A stretch of DNA of 8,126 bases from NCBI GenBank assembly GCA_013298455.1, contig JAAFHR010000136.1:1-8126 (forward strand), in the 5' to 3' direction. The translations under genes and the position numbers were made by a program. Under the pieces are notes generated by a model. It had not been told where the DNA came from. It saw only the letters and a program-made list of their open reading frames with translations, and did no database searches. Positions 4,921-8,126 of the stretch are shown here, piece by piece (within the stretch, counting starts at the first letter, position 1; each line of letters starts with the position of its first letter). Source of the stretch: Betaproteobacteria bacterium. GTDB taxonomy: Bacteria > Pseudomonadota > Gammaproteobacteria > Burkholderiales > Casimicrobiaceae.

Positions 4921-6741
4921 ATGTTGCAATTTTTCACCGCAAATTTCGTCCCAATCCTTTTCGCGGGGTTGTTCGTACTGCTGCTGACCGGATTTCCTGT
5001 CGCCTTTGCTCTAGCCGCTGTAGGGCTCTTTTTCGGCTTCCTGGGGATGGAAGCGGGCATGTTTTCGGCGTCGCTGTTTCAAGCCTTACCGCTTCGAATA
5101 TCGGGGATCATGCAAAACGATACCTTGCTCGCGATCCCGTTCTTTACTTTTATGGGCATCGTGCTCGAACGATCCGGCATGGCCGAGGACTTACTAGAAA
5201 CGGTAGGACAGGTCTTTGGACCCGTGCGTGGTGGCATCGCGATCGCCGTGATTTTGGTGGGTGCGCTCCTCGCTGCAACAACCGGCGTCGTAGCAGCTGC
5301 AGTGATCTCGATGGGCCTCATCTCGTTGCCCATCATGCTGCGATACGGCTACAACCGGACGATCGCGACGGGAACCATCACGGCATCGGGCACGTTGGCA
5401 CAGGCGATCCCGCCGTCGCTCGTGTTGATCGTCTTGGCTGATCAGCTCGGTCGCTCTGTTGGAGATATGTACGAGGGTGCTTTGGTGCCAGGGCTGCTGC
5501 TGGTAGGACTCTACCTGTTCTTCATCATGGTTGTTGCCATTGTGAAACCGGACTGGGTGCCTGCCCTACCGCAAGAGGCGCGAATTTACCGTGAAGACAA
5601 CGGCGCTTCGGGTCACAAATCACTGTTTGCACTGTTGGCCATTGCTGGCGCAGCGGGTTTTTTCTGGTCGCGAATCCATCAATCGGTGATCAATCCGATC
5701 GTGAAGCGCGAGCTGCCCGCGCCGGGCGATGAGGTCTTCATCATGTCGCTCACCGTGGCGTCATTTGTTGCATTGGGTTTGGCCTTGGCCAATCGTGCGC
5801 TCCGCTTGAAGCTGGTTTCGAAGCTCGCTGAGCAAGTCACCTTCGTGTTGATCCCGCCGTTGATCCTGATCTTTTTGGTGCTGGGCACCATCTTTTTGGG
5901 CATCGCCACACCGACGGAGGGCGGCGCGATGGGCGCGCTAGGCGCGCTTATCATGGCCGGCGGACGTGGAAAGCTGAGCTTTAGTTTGCTCAAGCAAGCG
6001 CTCGATAACACCGCGAAACTCGCGTGCTTCGTGCTCTTCATCTTGATCGGATCGACCGTCTTCAGCTTCACCTTCAACGCGGCCGACGGTCACATCTGGG
6101 TTGAGCACCTTTTCGATAAGGTTCCCGGCGGTGTGTGGGGTTTCCTGATCGTCGTCAACATCTTGGTGTTTATCCTCGGGTGTTTCATCGATTTCTTCGA
6201 AATTGCGTTTATCGTGATTCCGATTCTTGCGCCCGTGGCCGACAAGATGGGCATCGATTTGATTTGGTTCGGCGTGATCATCGCCATGAACTTGCAAACC
6301 TCGTTTCTCACACCGCCGTTTGGATTTGCGCTCTTCTACTTGCGAAGCGTGGCGGCCAAAGCTGACTACAAGGATCGAGTCACCGGCAAGCTCATTCCAG
6401 CGGTGACAACGGCGCAAATTTATAAGGGCTCCATTGCGTTTATCATTTTGCAGCTCATCATGGTGGGCGTCGTCATGTGGAAGCCAGGCTTGGTGCTCGA
6501 CAACATCGACAATAAAGCCAAAGTGATGGACACCTCAAACATTAAACTCGAAGCCGCACCGGCCGATCCGCAGCGCAGCGATGAAGACATGATGCGCGGG
6601 TTCGACCAAAAACCAGATGCGCCTAAACCTTCGACGGATGGCAACTCTGGCCTTCCAACGCCCCCCGCGATGGCGCCCGCGGATGATCCAATGAAGGCGG
6701 TGCTCGACGCCATGAAAAAGGACGAGGCAAAGAAGCCTTGA
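4921..6741 (+). CDS. dctM: TRAP transporter large permease subunit (DctM type), long form
   Basis: This 606-residue polytopic inner-membrane protein is the ion-coupled transport channel of the TRAP system. Family landmarks are A-I-P-F-F-T-F-M-G-I-V-L-E (71-83), A-I-P-P-S (162-166), A-T-P-T-E-G-G-A-M-G-A (329-339), G-C-F-I-D-F-F-E-I-A-F (420-430) and S-F-L-T-P-P-F-G-F-A-L-F-Y-L-R (461-475). Typical DctM proteins have about 425-430 residues. The extra length comes from a segment at about 210-300, including added hydrophobic stretches near 235-250 and 273-292, and a soluble tail from about 522 that is rich in P, D, K and A. Longer M subunits are known in the mannitol/chloroaromatic-type group. 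A strong terminator follows, and no binding-protein gene is next to it, so the receptor must come from elsewhere. Confidence 0.92.
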   Translation: MLQFFTANFVPILFAGLFVLLLTGFPVAFALAAVGLFFGFLGMEAGMFSASLFQALPLRISGIMQNDTLLAIPFFTFMGIVLERSGMAEDLLETVGQVFGPVRGGIAIAVILVGALLAATTGVVAAAVISMGLISLPIMLRYGYNRTIATGTITASGTLAQAIPPSLVLIVLADQLGRSVGDMYEGALVPGLLLVGLYLFFIMVVAIVKPDWVPALPQEARIYREDNGASGHKSLFALLAIAGAAGFFWSRIHQSVINPIVKRELPAPGDEVFIMSLTVASFVALGLALANRALRLKLVSKLAEQVTFVLIPPLILIFLVLGTIFLGIATPTEGGAMGALGALIMAGGRGKLSFSLLKQALDNTAKLACFVLFILIGSTVFSFTFNAADGHIWVEHLFDKVPGGVWGFLIVVNILVFILGCFIDFFEIAFIVIPILAPVADKMGIDLIWFGVIIAMNLQTSFLTPPFGFALFYLRSVAAKADYKDRVTGKLIPAVTTAQIYKGSIAFIILQLIMVGVVMWKPGLVLDNIDNKAKVMDTSNIKLEAAPADPQRSDEDMMRGFDQKPDAPKPSTDGNSGLPTPPAMAPADDPMKAVLDAMKKDEAKKP

Positions 6742-6762
6742 CCGGCTGCCACGCCTGACTGG

Positions 6763-6793
6763 AAAAGAGCGCTTCGGCGCTCTTTTCTTTTTC
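6763..6793 (+). terminator. Intrinsic terminator of the TRAP operon
   Basis: A perfect 10-bp stem (AAAAGAGCGC at 6763-6772 with GCGCTCTTTT at 6777-6786) closes a TTCG loop on a C-G pair, the very stable C(UUCG)G form, and is followed by CTTTTT. It starts 21 bases after the dctM stop. The A-rich left side may let it act in both directions, though no opposing gene is near. Confidence 0.93.
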
Positions 6794-6808
6794 GAGCAAA
6801 ATACGTTG

Positions 6809-7552
6809 ATGAGTGAACCCGTCAGACTGTCCAAGCGCATGAGTGAACTGGGGCTATCGTCCCGCCGCGAAGCTGATGAGTGGATCGAGCGCGGTTGGGT
6901 GCTCGTTGATGGCAAGCCCGCCGTGCTTGGTCAAAAGGTGACGCCTGCCAACCAAATCACCGTGCAACGTGCGGCAACGCAAGAGCAAGCCGCGCGCGTG
7001 ACGGTGCTCATTAACAAGCCCATTGGCTACGTGAGCGGGCAAGCGGAGGACGGCTACGAGCCCGCCGTGGTGCTCGTGAAACCCGAGAATCGATGGCGCG
7101 ACGATCCATCGCCGCTTAGGTTTCAACGCGAGCAACTCCGAAGTCTGGTCCCAGCGGGGCGGCTCGACATCGATTCGACCGGAATGTTGGTATTGACCCA
7201 AGACGGTCGAATCGCCAAAACGCTGATTGGTGAAGATTCCTTGATTGAGAAGGAATACTTGGTTCGCGTGCAATCAATGCGTGGCGGACGGCTGCCCGAT
7301 GCCGATTTGCGATTACTGAACCATGGCATGCACATGGACGGCAAACCGTTAAAACCCGCCAAAGTCTGGTGGCAAAACGAGGATCAACTCCGCTTCATTT
7401 TGCGCGAGGGCAAGAAGCGTCAGATTCGCCGCATGTGTGAAGAAGTTGGGCTCAACGTCGTCGCGCTGAAGCGCATCCGCATCGGCAACGTTGTGCTGGG
7501 CGATTTGCCCGTTGGCGCGTGGCGCTACCTCACGGAGCGCGAGGCGTTTTAG
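6809..7552 (+). CDS. RluF/RsuA-family rRNA pseudouridine synthase
   Basis: The 247-residue protein has an N-terminal S4 RNA-binding domain (about 6-55, with L-S-S-R-R-E-A-D at 16-23) and a pseudouridine synthase domain. The catalytic motif G-R-L-D-I-D-S (117-123) contains the presumed nucleophile Asp120. K-P-I-G-Y-V-S (70-76), E-K-E-Y-L-V (147-152) and R-Q-I-R-R-M-C-E (204-211) are further family motifs. It isomerises uridine to pseudouridine in rRNA. The overall pattern is closest to RluF (23S rRNA 2604 region in E. coli), but RluB, RluE and RsuA are relatives, so the exact site is uncertain and no symbol is given. It lacks the long basic tail of E. coli RluF. ATG 6809 is chosen over the adjacent in-frame TTG 6806; the ribosome site is weak. 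It lies 15 bases after the TRAP operon terminator, so its promoter is unclear. Confidence 0.88.
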   Translation: MSEPVRLSKRMSELGLSSRREADEWIERGWVLVDGKPAVLGQKVTPANQITVQRAATQEQAARVTVLINKPIGYVSGQAEDGYEPAVVLVKPENRWRDDPSPLRFQREQLRSLVPAGRLDIDSTGMLVLTQDGRIAKTLIGEDSLIEKEYLVRVQSMRGGRLPDADLRLLNHGMHMDGKPLKPAKVWWQNEDQLRFILREGKKRQIRRMCEEVGLNVVALKRIRIGNVVLGDLPVGAWRYLTEREAF

Positions 7553-7582
7553 CGATTGCCGTTCGACGACATCAAATCGCAG

Positions 7583-7610
7583 TTGATTTTCTTGGCGCGT
7601 ACTTTAATAT
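7583..7610 (+). promoter_or_regulatory. Candidate promoter of the CBS-domain gene
   Basis: TTGATT (7583-7588) and TAATAT (7605-7610) are 16 bases apart in the otherwise featureless 91-bp gap, a moderate sigma-70 match. TTTAAT at 7603 is an alternative -10 with a shorter spacer. It would allow expression independent of the upstream synthase gene. Confidence 0.35.
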
Positions 7611-7643
7611 GCGGTTTCGATCTTACTGACGGAACGATGCGCT

Positions 7644-8072
7644 ATGAAACCAGTTTCGGAGCTTCTCAAAAACCGCAATTCAACACTGTGGCACGTGCGT
7701 CCAGACGATACCGTTTTTGACGCGCTGAGGCTTTTGGCGGATTACAGCGTGGGCGCGCTTGTCGTGATGGATGGTGGAAAGCTAGTGGGCGTTTTTTCTG
7801 AGCGCGATTACACGCGAAAGGTGGCGCTGCAAGGCCGCTCCTCCAAAGAGACGAAGGTGTCTGACATCATGACACGAGACGTGCTCGTCGTGTCACCCGC
7901 TACGCGAACGGGGGAGTGCATGGCGCTGATGAGCCAGAAAAAGATTCGTCATTTGCCCGTGGTTGAAGGCAACACAGTGATCGCCATGCTCTCGATCAGA
8001 GACATCATGGACGACATCATCGCGCAGCACGAATTCACGATTTCGCAGCTTGAGAGCTATATCAACCAGTAG
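7644..8072 (+). CDS. Stand-alone tandem CBS-domain protein
   Basis: The 142-residue cytoplasmic protein consists almost wholly of two CBS domains (about 17-66 and 75-128), forming one Bateman module. Each ends in the motif expected to hold the ribose of an adenine nucleotide: G-V-F-S-E-R-D (49-55) and A-M-L-S-I-R-D (114-120). I-R-H-L-P-V-V (101-107) is also typical. Such modules bind AMP, ATP, NADH or similar ligands and usually regulate a partner enzyme or channel. Here there is no attached catalytic domain, so the partner is unknown. ATG 7644 has a GGA about a dozen bases upstream. The gene is probably its own unit, between a candidate promoter and a hairpin at the window edge. Confidence 0.9.
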   Translation: MKPVSELLKNRNSTLWHVRPDDTVFDALRLLADYSVGALVVMDGGKLVGVFSERDYTRKVALQGRSSKETKVSDIMTRDVLVVSPATRTGECMALMSQKKIRHLPVVEGNTVIAMLSIRDIMDDIIAQHEFTISQLESYINQ

Positions 8073-8095
8073 AGCCGCAGCAAAACGAGTACCCA

Positions 8096-8126
8096 CAAAA
8101 AAGCCCGCGCAGCTCTCACTGCGCGG
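8096..8126. terminator. Hairpin at the window edge, probable bidirectional terminator
   Basis: CCGCGCAG (8105-8112) pairs perfectly with CTGCGCGG (8119-8126) around a six-base loop, 32 bases after the CBS gene stop. A run of six A precedes it (8097-8102), which would be the T-tract for a gene arriving on the minus strand. The plus-strand T-tract, if present, is beyond the window, and the stem may be longer than seen. Confidence 0.7.

Noticed and set aside
5938..6417. 159-codon minus-strand open frame inside dctM
   Set aside because: It is antisense to strongly conserved TRAP permease motifs and has a low-complexity charged composition typical of a shadow frame.

Overview
The window looks like chromosome of a betaproteobacterium, probably in or near Burkholderiales. 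Three things suggest this: the protein sequences; the cluster of a PmbA/TldE gene divergent from yjgA (darP) and mogA, an arrangement I associate with that order; and moderately high GC. The placement is inferred from gene content, not from a marker gene.

Left part (1-2666, minus strand). The 5' end of a secreted beta-propeller-like repeat protein runs off the left edge (1-953). Then come mogA (molybdopterin adenylyltransferase, 1187-1774) and yjgA/darP (ribosome maturation factor, 2076-2666). The 301 bp between mogA and yjgA hold an unusual 226-bp element. It has two 45-bp arms in inverted orientation that match at 43 of 45 positions, each built from a 9-bp word repeated three to four times. 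Several smaller hairpins lie between the arms.

Middle part (2751-6741, plus strand). pmbA/tldE is divergent from yjgA. It is followed by a regulatory region with a 6-4-6 inverted repeat and a -10-like box, then a two-gene operon for the membrane subunits of a TRAP transporter: the small permease (DctQ type) and an unusually long large permease (DctM type). No periplasmic binding protein gene lies on either side, so the solute receptor must be encoded elsewhere. A clear intrinsic terminator with a TTCG loop closes the operon.

Right part (6809-8126, plus strand). A pseudouridine synthase of the RluF/RsuA type is followed by a small stand-alone protein with two CBS domains. A second hairpin, probably a terminator, sits at the window edge.

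Most of the window is housekeeping: cofactor synthesis, ribosome maturation, rRNA modification and TldD/E proteolysis. The parts that deserve a second look are the inverted-repeat element, the TRAP permease pair without a receptor gene and its putative operator, and the repeated words upstream of the secreted protein.
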